From Diadema setosum (Eukaryota > Echinodermata > Echinoidea > Diadematoida > Diadematidae): a DNA stretch of 64,000 nucleotides. The notes below the pieces were generated by a model. That model was not told where the DNA came from and made no database searches. It saw nothing but the letters and a program-made list of their open reading frames with translations. The stretch is taken from positions 11,122,027 to 11,186,026 of the forward strand of contig CM067062.1 of the NCBI GenBank assembly GCA_033980235.1. The letters run 5' to 3'. Position 1 is the first letter of the stretch. Each line of letters begins with the position of its first letter. Below, piece after piece: positions 37,318 through 49,292 of this stretch. The translations under genes and the position numbers were made by a program.

Positions 37318-37949
37318 GTCTCTCCCTCTCTCTTTCTCTTCTGTTTTTTTTTTTTTTTTTTTTGCAAGCAAGTATTCAATAACTGTAATAGCATTCTTGG
37401 TGTTCTTAGACCCCCCCCCCCCCCCATTTTAGTACAGGCCCTATTATCATGCCTGACCTGCAGCTTCTCTCTTCTTTCGTCTCTTTTTAAAGTCTGTGAT
37501 ATCTGTATTTTTTTTTCTGATAGAGAACAAAACCCACTGAGATATCAATATCGATACCAACATTGATATCAATTCACTCAATTTCAAAGCCAACATCAAT
37601 TTTTGATCTCATTGTCGACTGAATAAGCATGTAATAGAAGGCCATCAGGATACCATACATCTGTAGACACAAGTATAGATAGAAGTGGCAACGAAATCTC
37701 CACAAACTTTTAGTTTGCTGTGGAAGTGACTCAAAATTGATCCAGACTCTTTACAAATGTCAGAAACCTGTTCAAATTATTTGTTTGAATGATGTGGGTG
37801 CAGGAAGTCTAGGTAAAAAAAAGAAAGAAAGAGAAAATAAATGCAAACAGGAGATGGGATGGGATGGGGTGGGGGGGGGGGAGGGGGTGGGAGCAAGGGT
37901 TGGGGGAAGTGAGGAAGAAGAGGGGGACAAATCTTCACCCATGATCCAA

Positions 37950-38090
37950 ATACGGCTGGCGTGAGTCATAATCCGTCCCCCACACTCGAGGCTCCAGTGT
38001 TGAAGGAGTGATCCACGGGGGTAATTGCGACTTAATTAGAACTCCTCTCGCGCCCGTCCTTGTCCTCCAATCCTTCCATATAAAGGGGTG
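37950..38090. promoter_or_regulatory. Candidate regulatory island with TATA-like and near-CArG motif
   Basis: This is a unique, GC-richer block with TGAGTCAT (AP-1-like) near 37964, TTAATTAG near 38032, and CCATATAAAGG at 38076-38086. The last has seven rather than six A/T bases, so it is only close to an SRF CArG box, but it also contains TATAAA. Vertebrate smoothelin is known to be under SRF control, which makes the position worth noting. There is no direct evidence of function. Confidence 0.25.
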
Positions 38091-39336
38091 AATGAACTAT
38101 TTTTCTTCTCTCGCAAGAACACACTGATTTCGATGCAACAGATTGTCAAATCGATCATTTTGAAAGAGAGAAAAAAAAGAACCTACCTCACAGCAGAAAG
38201 ACACTTTGATGCCATACTGTCACGTTTTCATCTAATGATTAGGGTAATTTCAAGGGTGCATTTGGCTTCAGCCACAGAATCTGTGTTCACAATTTTCCCT
38301 GAAAAGCAATGAAATGAAGCCCCATATATTTTCTCTGAGGTTGGAGGAGCTACAATGTGTGATGTGTTAACCACTGAAACCCTTGAGGTGCATATAAGCC
38401 AGTAATTGATTGTAGTCATTGCGTGTGATGTTCTTGTAAGAAGAAGAAAAAAAAAAAAAACCTAGCAGGATTAGATCAATTTCACATCCTTTCTTTGTAT
38501 CAACCATAAGCTTTGACTTTGTGACATTCATTCACAGAGTTCTGTTACTACAACCCAAAGATATCCTTGAGGTTGGCCAGTTCGTGACTGTTGTCACAGA
38601 AAAAAAAAATGATTCTGTGGTGAAAAAGAATTACATCTCTCCCTTAATTATGAATGATGCTAAAAGTATATCACTTTGCCATTTAAGATTAGCCTATGAA
38701 TTTTTGAATAAACTTGCTTTTAGGACATTGAAAGTGCTGGTTGTAAAGAGGTAGAAATTCACTTTTAACTTGATGTAGCTTTTACCCCTTTTTGTAATAT
38801 ACCATTTCTTGTATGGAATGATTGAAGATTTTATGTAGATACCTTAACACCATATTGCAATTTTCCAGTCTTGGTAGTCGTACACCAGTGCCTTCTGTGC
38901 ATGGAAATTTTTCTTTCCCACATGAAACTATACACCTAGAAGTCTCAATCCTGCCAAAAATTTGCTGAACTTCCAGTGTATGCACCAAAAGTCTTCACTG
39001 TGGTCTAAACCAGTGATGTGATATATACACCTCATTATGGCAATGCTTGAGGGTGAAAAACAGGAGACATACCGAACCTCAAGTGGGGAAGTCAACCTTC
39101 TAGGTGGCAGTGTTCATCAAGGTTGACATTGAGAGGGAGTAGAGCTATTCTTCGTAAATGGGCTCTTACATACCACTACATAAAGAGAAAGATGACATTT
39201 GTAATGATAACCCCTCAAAAAACACAACAACAATTTATTTGTCAAATATTGATTTAATCCAACCAGGGAGGTATGGACAAGATGAACCCTTGAAAGGGGG
39301 AGGGGAGGGATAGAAGAGAGGGTGTTCAGATGAATT

Positions 39337-39902
39337 TTAAAGGGAAGATAAACCCCAAGAACAATGTGGACTGAGTGAAAGCAGCAACAGTAGTAGAACA
39401 CATCAGTTAAAGTTTGAAGAAAATCGAACAATCGATGCAAAAGTTATGAATTTTTAAAGTTTTGGTGTTGGAACCGCTGGATGAGGAGACTACTAGAGGA
39501 TATGACGTATGAGTGGACAACAATACAAAGAAAATATAAAGGATATTCAACAAAAATTCACTTTTCTAGAATTATCAAAGAGCAGTGAACCAACCGCTTT
39601 CAGAAAGCAGGGGGAATAATTGCTACCATTAACATATGTCAATATCAAGTTGATGGAATGTGTAATTTTCATGAAAAATGGATTTTTGTAGTATTTTCTT
39701 TATATTTTCTTGATATTGTAGTCCACTCATACGTCATAACCTCTAGTAGTCTCCTCATCCAGCGGTTCCAACACCAAAACTTTAAAAATTCATAACTTTT
39801 GCATCGATTGTCTGATTTTCTTCAAACTTTCACTGATGTGTTCTACTAATGTTGCTGCTTTCACTCAATCCACATTGTTCTTGGGGTTTATTTTCCCTTT
39901 AA
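39337..39902. mobile_element. TTAA-bounded foldback MITE, 566 bp
   Basis: It begins TTAAAGGGAAGATAAACCCC and ends GGGGTTTATTTTCCCTTTAA. The arms are about 190 bp of near-perfect inverted repeat: GGAACCGCTGGATGAGGAG (left, near 39470) matches CTCCTCATCCAGCGGTTCC (right, near 39750). A unique centre of about 180 bp separates them. TTAA flanks suggest piggyBac- or Kolobok-type mobilisation. It is noncoding. Confidence 0.85.
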
Positions 39903-40472
39903 AGGTTTCTTCTGGCCATCATCTTATTGGTGCCATGAACACACTGCTGTTCATATTGAATTTTATTTGAAGCCAGTTAATGTCCTTTTTGTATTTTGCA
40001 TGTTTTTAATGTCCAATCCCTCCCCTACATTTGATTCCTTTCCAGCTGGGGGCCTTTTTCACACTACTATAATTATTATGCCCCATTTTTTTTTTCATGA
40101 GTAGCTATATGCTTTGCATGGACATAGACCCTCTGATTTTATTTACAGTTTGTGAGCACCTCAAAATAATTCACATGCCCTCAGCATTGATGCCTTTTTC
40201 ATTATTTTTCTTCAACAAAAATCACTTACTTTAATGATTTTATGTTGGACATTTTATGTAGTGAATAGAAATTTTCTCTGATCTGCTTGTTTTCCTTGTG
40301 CAGAGATATCATTGTCTACAGTAACTGGTCTGTTTATTTTCTATCCTATCTGTTCAACTGTAACTGTTTGTCTTTTGTCAGACTGTTTACTCACACTTCT
40401 GTATCTTTTTGTATATTCTATCTATATTAATTTATGATCTATTTATAATGTTTAGAAAGTAAAAAAAACCCC

Positions 40473-40473
<1 letters not shown>

Positions 40474-40545
<72 letters not shown>

Positions 40546-40546
40546 A

Positions 40547-40592
<46 letters not shown>
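40474..40592. repeat. Compound TA/GA microsatellite
   Basis: A long (TA)n tract with a small interruption is followed directly by a (GA)n tract from 40560. Open frames over it (Tyr-Ile, Ser-Leu) are not genes. Confidence 0.95.
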
Positions 40593-40594
<2 letters not shown>

Positions 40595-41360
40595 GGGAAA
40601 GGGAAGAAAGAGAATGGAGAAAGGAGGTGGGGTGGGGGCAGAAGTGAATGCAAGGGAAGATCACCTTTGTGAAACCGTATTGTGGTAGACTGAGGTTGTC
40701 GAGTAGCAATATAATCAAATATAGAGTTAGTGTGGTGATGAGTTGGATAGTTGATCAAAGTGAAACCACCTAGTCTTGGGAGATTCAATCTCGTGATATC
40801 GCTATGTTCATGAATCAGTAAGCCACATCGGTATCTCTCTTGTGTGCAAGCTAGAGCTGCAGTCAGACTTTTGCCAGGATGTTGATTTTAAAACGATGAT
40901 AAATTCAAGATTGTGGACGAGGCATCGTACACTCTCCGCGACCAGGCGGTAACAGCTTGGATTGAGTCACGTGGTGGTTGTCCTGTGTGTGCCCTCAAAT
41001 CACAGACAGTGTCACCCGTTACCCCCTAGGACACCCCCCCCCCCCCCACTGTCCCCTACACGGAACCCCCTTTTTTTCAGAAAGGAGAGGGGTGTTGATA
41101 TGCATGGCTATACAAAAAAAAAAAAAAATGTTCGTGCAGGAACTCCTAGCACATGTTGTAAAAGGCCTCCCATGTGCCACACTTCCCTAAAAACTGCCAG
41201 TGAGTCATGTTCAAATTGCAAAGGGGTATAAAAATAAATAAGTTTTTAAAAAATGACAAAAAGCAGAATATGTTAAATATCAGGATATAATCATGTGCCT
41301 TACAGTTCCGTGTTTGTCTGTTTTCTTTACTCTGTGGCAAAGCCCTGTAAAGATTTGCTA

Positions 41361-41600
41361 TTTGTATTTGAAAATCAGTTTCATCGCAGAATGAGTTAAA
41401 CACCATTTTAAAACATTTTAAAGTAAGTGCATCATCAGACAGAGCAAAACAAGACCTTTTTAGTTATACCTCATTTGTTACATAGGAAGGAATATTCTTC
41501 AAGCTATGAAAAAAAAATCCCATATTTTCATTTGTTGTTGTTGTTTTTAGCAGGTTTAATTGCTAGTATCTCAAATTGGCAAGAATGGAGTTAAGTCATT
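41361..41600. repeat. Diverged copy of an interspersed palindromic repeat
   Basis: Words such as AGTTTCATCGC, AATGAG, ATTTTAAAGT, CATCAGACA, AGCAAAAC, ACCTCATTTGTTACATA and GGCAAGAATGGAGTTAA recur in the same order in 43737-43993. The copy at 58006-58440 is more distant. It is noncoding. Confidence 0.5.
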
Positions 41601-42524
41601 TTGTGATATTGTTGCCTGGGTGTATTCTGAAATGTCACCACATGCCTAGAATCGCATTCCATGACGGCATATATGAGGGACATATTTTTCATAATGTAGT
41701 ATGAGATTCGACAAACTGGGCAGGAGAAAAGAAAAACCACCAAAACTGGCTTAGTATTGACACTTTGTGAATGCTTTGTACTGAGAGAGCTTCCTTGGCA
41801 TGGGATGATGTGGCATGGATTAAGATCACATTGAAAATTGAGGATTGTATTTCCAGGATGGAATGTTAGGTCATTAACCTTTAAGCTTTTCCTTTGAGAC
41901 TACGTCAAAGAAAACAAAACTCGCTACAGAGGAAGGTTTCGTTTTACAAACCATATGTGGGCAGTTAAAATTGTGTCATCGTTGGTGTCCAAAATCACAT
42001 GTACTTGCTAAGTACTACTAATGTGAAAATACATGTACAGTCAGTCATGATTAACCAAAGTGCCAAAATGGGATCACAGTAGGCCTATAGTGTACCAATA
42101 TACTTCGCCTTGAGAGTTTCTGGTTAAAACTATGGCATAGGGTGACTCCAAAATAGTACAATTCACTGAGGGGCCCAGCCCTGCATAAAGTGACATTTGC
42201 CTGTTGTCTGTTTTGAACCTGAAACTTGGAATTAGGCAGAGTATCCTTTTTATATGTTCTGGATCAAAGATTTTTAAAAAAAGAAGGGGGAAAAAAAGAA
42301 TAATGGTTTACCTTTTATCCTGCCCTATCAAAAGCTGGCACACTACCAGTATCCGGCCACTGGCCACAGACCCAGTGATCTGAAATTGAAAAACGAGATA
42401 GCCGTGGTACTTCAAGAATTGCTCATGGTAGGCATTGTAGGTGGCTTCTGAATATTCATATTTTGGGGAGTTGATCGTTTATCACAAGTCTAAGTATAGC
42501 TGTAACATCATTTTACAAATAATG

Positions 42525-42572
42525 TACTATTTGGAAAATGACATGAAAAGTGACACCATTTCCCAAATAGTA
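42525..42572. other. 16-bp inverted repeat (hairpin)
   Basis: TACTATTTGGAAAATG at 42525 and CATTTCCCAAATAGTA ending 42572 pair with one mismatch over 16 bp around a 16-nt loop. The stem is too short for a typical microRNA precursor. It could be a remnant of a palindromic MITE. Confidence 0.5.
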
Positions 42573-42962
42573 TACCATAGAATGTCAAACATGCCAACAT
42601 TCCAAAATATTTTGAAATACAAATCATGTGAAGCTCTCTCAACCAATCATTAGAGTGTACATTTTTTTTATCCCATATAAAATAAAATATATACATGTAT
42701 GTACACGTAACTGTAAAAAAGAAAATTGTGATTGCTACAGGAAAGTGTTATGTTTAGCATTACTCTGAAGATAACAGTTAGACAGTATCTCATTTTGAGT
42801 ATGCATTTTCATGATTATACATGTTATGGATGATATTAGATTTCCTTTTCATTTCAAGGAAGAAAGGAAGGAAAGAAAGAAAACCTTGATACTTCATCAG
42901 TGTCTCTGAAAATCATTAAATAAGTTTTCTATAAAAAATTTCATTGCCCCACCCCCTTTTAG

Positions 42963-43118
42963 GTCAAAGCACTTCCAACACCCAAGAAAGCTGTTCTGGA
43001 AGCAGATACCAAGACATCATCATCGTTATCATCATCAGCTCCAGCGGTTTCATCATCCTCTTCGGATGTGAGCTCAGGGTCGTCATCGGAATCGGATGAT
43101 GGAAGGGGGCAGAACAAG
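42963..43118 (+). CDS. Exon D: Ser-rich disordered exon
   Basis: This exon of 156 nt (52 codons) is phase 0 at both ends. The acceptor CCCCACCCCCTTTTAG is strong; the donor AAG|GTCAGG is acceptable. It encodes VKALPTPKKAVLEADTKTS, then a Ser tract made of TCA/TCG codons, and ends SSGSSSESDDGRGQNK. Pro-Thr-Pro-Lys-Lys and the acidic SESDD are the only distinct motifs, the latter a likely CK2-type phosphorylation site by family knowledge. The phase fits exons C and E, and the composition matches C and G, which supports one continuous disordered linker. Its symmetry would allow skipping without frame change. Confidence 0.7.
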
Positions 43119-43200
43119 GTCAGGCTTGAGGCTGTACTTCAGAACCACAAAAGTTTTAAACATGGCATCATGATTATGTCACACAATTTGTAGGCCTACA

Positions 43201-43378
43201 CCTTTTATTAGGATCATTCTGTTTTGGATATCTAAGCCATTTCTTAACTAATTTTCATCAATTAAATGTTGAATTTGTCTTGGAATTACCTGCTCTTTCA
43301 CATTTCATAAGAGATGTCTCATTATGTGACCAAAAATGTTAAAACTTCACTGCAGAAGCAGAAATTCTCACCCTGCCA
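43201..43378. mobile_element. Half-copy of the 27926/29025 MITE family
   Basis: The order TTTATTAGGATC, GTTTTGGATATCT, AGCCATTT, ATTTTCATCA, AATGTTGAAT and GCTCTTTCACATTTCATA matches the right arms of 27926-28313 and 29025-29423. The left arm is missing, so this is a truncated element. It starts about 80 bp after exon D. Confidence 0.6.
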
Positions 43379-43736
43379 TCATCAAATTGGCAACTCGAAA
43401 TATCACTGTATGTTTTATACTGGAGAAAGACTTGATGGCACTGGGTTCATTCAGTGAATCTCTATAAAATCATAAGAATAAAAAGAAGATGCCAATTTGA
43501 GATGGAAAACAATGACTTCAATCTAAAACGTGTTGCTAATATCAGGATCAGAAAAATATTCAGCGATTTAGACATGCAAACTAGATAAGCAATGAGCATG
43601 AGCAGAAATGAGCTGAAGTGAAAGAATATTCTTTAATATAACTTTGATGTATTGGCAATAAATGATGAAAATTATGATAAAAGATAGAGAATCAAAGCAC
43701 AGAAATATGGTCTGTGAACTTAATGATGTAAAGGTG

Positions 43737-43993
43737 TATATGAAGAGTTTCATCGCGAAATGAGATAAGTACTATTTTTATTACATTTTAAAGTTGATCT
43801 GTATTCAGATAAAGCAAAATAAATTTTTTAAGTGGTACCTCACTTGTTACATAACAAGGAATATTTGTGAAGTTCTGATTAAAATATCTCATATTTTCTT
43901 ATTATTTTTCTTGTGTTTCAGCAGCTTTAATCACAAAAATCTCACATTAGCAAGAATAGAGTTAACTTGCTTTGCAAGCAAACTCTTCATATA
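43737..43993. repeat. Palindromic interspersed repeat, about 257 bp
   Basis: TATATGAAGAGTTTCATCGC at the left is mirrored by GCAAACTCTTCATATA at the right. The interior matches 41361-41600 closely and the central part of 58006-58440 more loosely. It is noncoding and probably a MITE core. Confidence 0.6.
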
Positions 43994-44931
43994 TTGCCGC
44001 CTCACAAACTTTAATATGACATGTAAAGATTTTTACATATTGATCCCCCTACCCCCGACCATTTTGCGTAGAGTTATCCTGTTAGCATACAATGTGTTTC
44101 TTGGGGGGAAAAAATCAACATTTTGCAGACATCCATTTTTCACATATTGCAGCAATAATTCACATTTGTTAGATTTCATGCAGAGATTCTTTGATCTGTT
44201 TTACGATTGTCTCCCCGACTGTCTCAGCATAGACACATGCTCTCACAGTATTGTTCAAGGACAAATCTCAAAGTGCCTACGATTTGAGGAATTTAGCTGG
44301 ATAAACTTATGGCAAGTGGTTTGAATCCGAGAGTTATCTGAAATCAGAAATGTATGACATTTTCAAATTGATGTGATTGATTTCATATTAGCATATAATA
44401 TAAGATATCAAAACATGCCTTGCAGTCAAAGAAGGGATGTGAAGATGGAAAGAGATATTACAGGCACGATTCTGCCAAATTTAAGGAGCCTCACATGCAC
44501 AAGATTTGTTTGAACCTCATCAGAATATAGTCTTACCAAATTTTGTACAAAGCTTCATTGCAGTGATAGTCATTACTATCCAGATTTTTCTTTTCCCTCA
44601 TCCCTCTCGACATGTACACAAATGGTGGTAATTTTATTACATAATTTTATTAATGGTAATGAAAGCATTGTCCATACAAGACGCTTAATAACCACCTCCT
44701 TATTAGACCACAAATGTGAGGGTATGGCTAATTCAAAAGAAAGTTTGTACATGATCATATCCTTGATGGTACCCTTAATGGTGCTTGGTAAGGGAGCAAA
44801 GTTGAAGGTAGGCAAGTTGTAGTCCTTGTCTTCATAGTTAGTGGCAAGTTTCAAGGAACGTCACTACCTGAAAGACAGTTCTTTTTTTGTAAAGTCTTTT
44901 TTTTTTTTGGTCTTGTTCCCATCATGCACAG

Positions 44932-44980
44932 GAACCGAAGAGAAAGGGACTTAAAGAAGTGATGCGGCTAAGGAAATTGA
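44932..44980 (+). CDS. Exon E: short basic exon
   Basis: This exon of 49 nt follows the acceptor TTCCCATCATGCACAG and ends at TTGA|GTGAGTG. It is in phase 0 at the start and phase 1 at the end. It encodes EPKRKGLKEVMRLRKL plus one base, a short basic amphipathic segment which, joined to exon F, reads LRKLKAMAANAEKKTVKTK. A basic segment of this kind in an otherwise acidic/Ser-rich protein could bind actin, nucleic acid or lipid; the sequence does not decide. Its short length means the call depends on splice signals and phase agreement on both sides (D phase 0, F phase 1). Confidence 0.6.
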
Positions 44981-45482
44981 GTGAGTGTGTCTTCCTAAAA
45001 ACATATCTTCTTTATATCGACGTCTTTCTGCAGATTATTGATATGGCATTCCTTTTGAATGATATTACTCTGATGATCAAGCTGTCATGCATAGCAGCAT
45101 ATGCACACTTTGTTATGTAATAAAGCACATTTTGACATTGATTTCCCATTCTGCAAGATAGTTATATCCATACAATTTAATTATATGCAGTTATATTGCA
45201 ACACCATGCAATATATATGTGTACATGCTTACATAATCATTTACAGCAGTACCATGTAGGACCTGTATAAACACACATATACGATGTATATTATATTCCA
45301 CTAAAAATATTTTGCTGGTAAGGTACAGTAGGTGTCATTGTTGTCACGCTAATGTATGCTTCGAAAAAGTTATGTGACCTTTAATCAGCTCACAGTGTAA
45401 AGATAGAAAAAAAAGCCCCTTTCCAAATCTGGAAATGGAAAGTGCATCATTTCTCTATCTTGATTTCCTTTTCTATACATAG

Positions 45483-45539
45483 AAGCCATGGCTGCCAATG
45501 CGGAGAAAAAGACGGTCAAGACCAAGGAGGGGGAGAAGG
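45483..45539 (+). CDS. Exon F: short Lys-rich exon
   Basis: This exon of 57 nt (19 codons' worth, phase 1 to phase 1) lies after the acceptor TTTTCTATACATAG and before the donor AAGG|GTAAGG. With the A carried from exon E it encodes KAMAANAEKKTVKTKEGEK and leaves G for exon G. It continues the basic/helical segment begun in exon E. Its symmetric phase allows skipping. A (GA)n-rich tract follows in the intron. No known domain. Confidence 0.6.
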
Positions 45540-47380
45540 GTAAGGAAGTGATAAAGATTTCTCAAGATCCAGACAACAGAGAGAGAAAGAGAGATGGAGA
45601 TATATAATATTCAAGAGTCAGAGATGAGAGGTATATGAGATAGACGGACAGACAAACAGATATGTAGTATAAGAGAGTCAGACATGAGATGTGAGAGATA
45701 TATGAGACAGACAGACAGACAGAGGGAGAGAGATAACAGATAGGATCAACAGATAAGATGAACAGATAAGATGATATATATTATTCATATAAAACATATA
45801 TAGGCAGGACAGACAGAGATAGGTTTGAAGAAGAAAAAAGGCAAAAAAAAAATGCATCTGTGTTATCGCAAGGAATGTAAATGAGAAACATGGATCAGAA
45901 GAACTTGATATTAAACTCTTCTGTCTTTCTCTCATTTCTGTAAACAATAAAGAGAGGGAGATTTTTCTTGTCTTTGGTATAAACCATTACCAGAGATCCA
46001 AAAGGACATCAATATAAGCTCTTGCAGGCTCTGCAGCATCTAGAATCCTACTAAGAATAACCAAACTGGACGTATTTTAATGCATGAATGGATGAATGCA
46101 GTAGAGGTGAATGTCCTGAGAAACAAGGAATGATGACCCGTGCCGCACTCCTTTTGATGTCTAACCCCCCATTGTACGGTTTCCGGACCCTAAACTCACA
46201 GGTGGGCATTTTTATGAAAACCTCTGTGTCATTTGTTCAGGGACAGTTCCATTTTAACCCCCAAATCCTGCCATAATCCCATTTTTATGTGTTTACAAAC
46301 TTTTCCCTTTTGTCGGTTGCGAGAAAACAAAATTGAAACTGGAAGCAAAAATCTGAGTGGATAAGAAAAGATGTCCTGGATTCTATTAAAGGGTGTTTCA
46401 TCCCTCCCTTTTTGCTAGAGGGTTTTTCTTTGTAACACTTGCAAGGCCATAGCATATTGTGTTCCATTCATTTGAGTAACCCCACTTGTTAATAGGGGGA
46501 TTCAGTTTTCCCTCATTTCAAAACAGCAGTCACCAATCGGGGTATATGTTTCAGAGATATTCTCTGATCAACAAAATGGTGTATATTGTCTGTTTGTTCA
46601 TCCGTCTGTCACTAAGCACACTCATATTTTTTTTTTTCAATTAAGAGAAGCAAGTTTTGAAGTTAGCTATTAAGCTTCTAAGGAAATGCTTAGAATATCA
46701 TTACTGCCCTTCAATTCATTTTCAAAATAGTCCATATTCTGGATATTGTTTCTCATATTTGTCAAATACGTTTGTATTGCTTGACAAAGATAGTGATCAA
46801 ATTATTTGCCTGTGTGAAATTGTTCAATGCCATTGCCAAGCCTACACAATCTGTAAAATTAGTTGCTTATGTGCTGTGTTATATAATACTTTTGTTGCAT
46901 TGACTGGAATAAATACTATAGGAACCACTATAAATGCAGCACTGGTTGGTTGAATTCCACTGATTCTGTGTCACATCAATACATTGTGGGCAATTAGGGT
47001 GTTTTTTTTTTCTGTGCAGAGAGGATATTTTTCATGGTACAATAATGCATCATTAAATATTCCAGCTAGAGGGGTGTGATTCAGCCTATATATGCTGGAT
47101 TGATATATTTTTTTCTATTTCCAGATGGGGTTACAATTAAATTTCTGATTCTATTTTCTTCCTGTTCCAACAATTGATATCATTTGAGAAACTCATTGGC
47201 AAAAATGGCTTGTTGAGTTCACACAGTTTAGCAGTTAACTTTCACACTTTCCTGTTTATGACTAGGAACAAATAAACATAGGTATCAGACTTTAGACTTC
47301 ATTTGTGAAGCCATATTGTAGTGATGCCATTATTTGCACTGTTGAATGTGTAACTTGTGATGTATCAAACTTGATTTCAG
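45540..47380 (+). other. Intron between exons F and G
   Basis: This intron contains a purine-rich tract with a duplicated unit of about 70 bp (45580-45760) and unique AT-rich DNA. The small open frames at 46088-46276 and 46657-46953 lack paired splice signals of phase 1. Confidence 0.6.
45580..45760. repeat. Purine-rich tandem duplication with GACA runs
   Basis: The segment AGAGTCAGAGATGAGAGGTA in pieces, followed by ATGAGATAGACGGACAGACA, recurs about 70 bp later as GAGTCAGACATGAGATGTGA and ATGAGACAGACAGACAGACA. The unit is noncoding. Confidence 0.7.
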
Positions 47381-48334
47381 GTACCACAGAAACTACAAGT
47401 CCGAAAGCACCCCTGTCTTCCAGCGATGAAATCCCCAAAGAGGGCAGTATACCAGAAGCAGACAAAGAAAAGGCGGGTAAGGCAGGGCTAGATGGAGAAA
47501 GAACTGTTAATGGTTTAAAGGATGATGTTAAGGATGTTGTGCTTCCACCAAAAGTGGACGGTGTCTCGCGAGATGAGATGGAGGTGGATGTTTCGTCTTC
47601 TGAGAGCAAAAGTCTGTCTTCGGAGTCCTCCTCGAGTTCCACCGATACCACAGCGCAGACTTCTGCCTCCTCAACCTCAAAGGATTCCTCATCATCTCCA
47701 GATGATGACAGCCCCGTCGTGAAAGATGCCCCACCTCCCGCTCCCAAGCCTGCCGTCACTGTACATTCCCCCATCAAATCCACGACAACATTCCCCTTCT
47801 CCAGTTCGCCTTCAACCTCGACGTCAGAGACAATGTCCTCCGTCATCGAGGTGCATCCAAACAGCGAGTCTGCGAGTTCCACCTCACCGGCTTCGACCAA
47901 GACCGGTGGAAACATTCCAGCAGAGGTATCACCTGAAGCAGCATCACCTTCCAGGGAGTCCTCCCCCACTGACTTGCCTAGCCCAGGAGCACCTGCCTAC
48001 CAGAGATCTCCAAGCACATCACCAAGCACGCCCCTTCCGAGGAACTTTGGCCACCCCTTTTCATTGGATAGGTACAGAGTGGGCAATAATAACCTCTCCC
48101 AACCCAAGGAGGGCGTGGCAGCCCAGAAGGGCGAGAGTGCGGTCTCCTCCCTCCAGGCCAAGAGGAACAAGTTCCTCAACAGGGGGAGCAGAGCGGATGA
48201 CGACGACACCAGTCCCACCAGTGCCTCCAATGTCAGGTCCTTCAAGAACCTCGTCTCTGGCAGCAAGTTTGCTGCTCTGAGGGAGAAATTCATGGCTTCA
48301 AATGGTGGCAGTGGCGGCGAGAGCAGCAGTGAAG
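47381..48334 (+). CDS. Exon G: large Ser/Thr/Pro-rich exon with a conserved-looking basic tail
   Basis: This exon of 954 nt (318 codons' worth) is phase 1 at both ends. The acceptor is AAACTTGATTTCAG; the donor is GAAG|GTGGGA. After the joining Gly it encodes TTETTSPKAPLSSSDEIPKE, a Lys/Asp-rich stretch, an acidic and Ser-rich region (VDVSSSESKSLSSESSSSS), Pro-rich DAPPPAPKPAVTVHSPIK, many S/T-P sites (PSPGAPAYQRSPSTSPSTPL), then FGHPFSLDRYRVGNNNLSQP and finally SNVRSFKNLVSGSKFAALRE. The last 40 residues are ordered-looking, with helix potential, and differ from the disordered body. The GC content is clearly higher than the flanks, supporting coding. The antisense frame at 47292-47969 is a shadow. 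The donor is not ideal; reading on gives a stop about 14 codons later. Confidence 0.8.
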
Positions 48335-49292
48335 GTGGGATGTTCTGTCAAGTTAATCTCAAATTACAAGCTTAATCCAAATCGCTTGATGTTTAGTAGT
48401 CATTATTTATTTATCCTTGGGCATGTCAAACAGAAATAGGTCCATTGTGTTGTCAGTTTTTGCCTACAGGAATTTCTTTCAAATTCATAAGGACATAGAT
48501 GCGGATCAGATGGCAAATCGGATGGTACAAGTGAATGCATATCTATCTGCCTCATTCAGAAATGTGCCAATTCATGTACTTTTGTCCAGAATGTGACTAT
48601 GATGTCACAGATACACTGGCAGATGAGTAAGACCTTGCAATATATGAATTTGTGCACTCAAAGGTATATAGCTTGATCATTTGTCTGCAGTCAAGCATTA
48701 CCAACAGCAATGCTAGCATTGAAGACTTGTGTTTGCTGCCCTCTATAGCTCAGCCAGGGATCCAAAGAAATGTTTAAAAGTTTGTCACTGCGTAGTATTT
48801 GGAGTTCGAGTCCATTCGTTCAGATGAAACTGACAAGCAAGATATCCACTTTGATTGCTGCACATTGGAGAGAGAAAAAATGTTGCACTGAAATGATTGC
48901 ACACAATATGGAAGTTAATGCTAATGTTAATGTTAAGTTAATGTTGATGTTAGACTGACATCATGATTAACATGAGAACCTAAAATAAGATGTTCCTCTA
49001 TTTTTCTCTTTTCTATGGGCAAAGTGACATTATGACATGTTATGCTTTTCAATCATTGAAAAGAAAAAATATTGAATATTACTCTGTGTAATTTGTTTTA
49101 TGCACAGTGTTCTGCTGCTGGTGAGTCTGCATACAGTATGTGTGTAATAGAAGTAATATATTCATCCAATCAGGTTTTGTAAAAAAAAAAAAAAAATGAA
49201 TGAAACTCCCATTTCTGGATATGCCCATTGAAATATTTGATGTGTTTGACAGGTTGTGATGGTCCTCTCTTTCAATGTTTCATTACCTCTAG
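48335..49292 (+). other. Intron between exons G and H
   Basis: A 958-bp AT-rich intron with a short tract of TTAATGTT repeats near 48915-48950 and a poly-A run near 49181-49195. Nothing else was recognised. Confidence 0.65.

Larger units (their letters stand above)
36627..42962 (+). other. Intron between exons C and D
   Basis: This 6.3-kb noncoding stretch holds a CTTT microsatellite (37281-37318), poly-T and poly-C tracts near 37345-37425, a G-rich tract near 37860-37910, a unique island with a near-CArG motif (37950-38090), a TTAA palindromic MITE (39337-39902), a TA/GA compound microsatellite (40474-40592), and a diverged palindromic repeat copy (41361-41600). A short hairpin lies at 42525-42572. 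No coding exon was recognised. Confidence 0.6.
43119..44931 (+). other. Intron between exons D and E
   Basis: A truncated MITE copy (about 43201-43378) and a palindromic repeat (43737-43993) occupy part of it. The remainder is unique AT-rich DNA. The open frame at 43794-44324 (176 codons) partly covers the repeat, is Phe/Leu/Ile-rich, has no splice support in phase, and is judged to be chance. Confidence 0.6.

Noticed and set aside
1720..37425. C/G homopolymers of 9-20 bases as biological signals
   Set aside because: They occur at many intronic sites (for instance 1720, 14198, 18724, 25509, 37411) next to unrelated sequence; simple slippage or read error is sufficient.
42525..42572. MicroRNA precursor
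   Set aside because: The stem is only 16 bp and flanking sequence does not extend the pairing.
43794..44324. 176-codon open frame in the D-E intron
   Set aside because: It begins within an interspersed repeat, is hydrophobic and low in complexity, and has no in-phase splice context.
47292..47969. 225-codon antisense frame opposite exon G
   Set aside because: It is a shadow of the Ser/Glu-rich sense exon; the sense strand has matched splice signals and phase.
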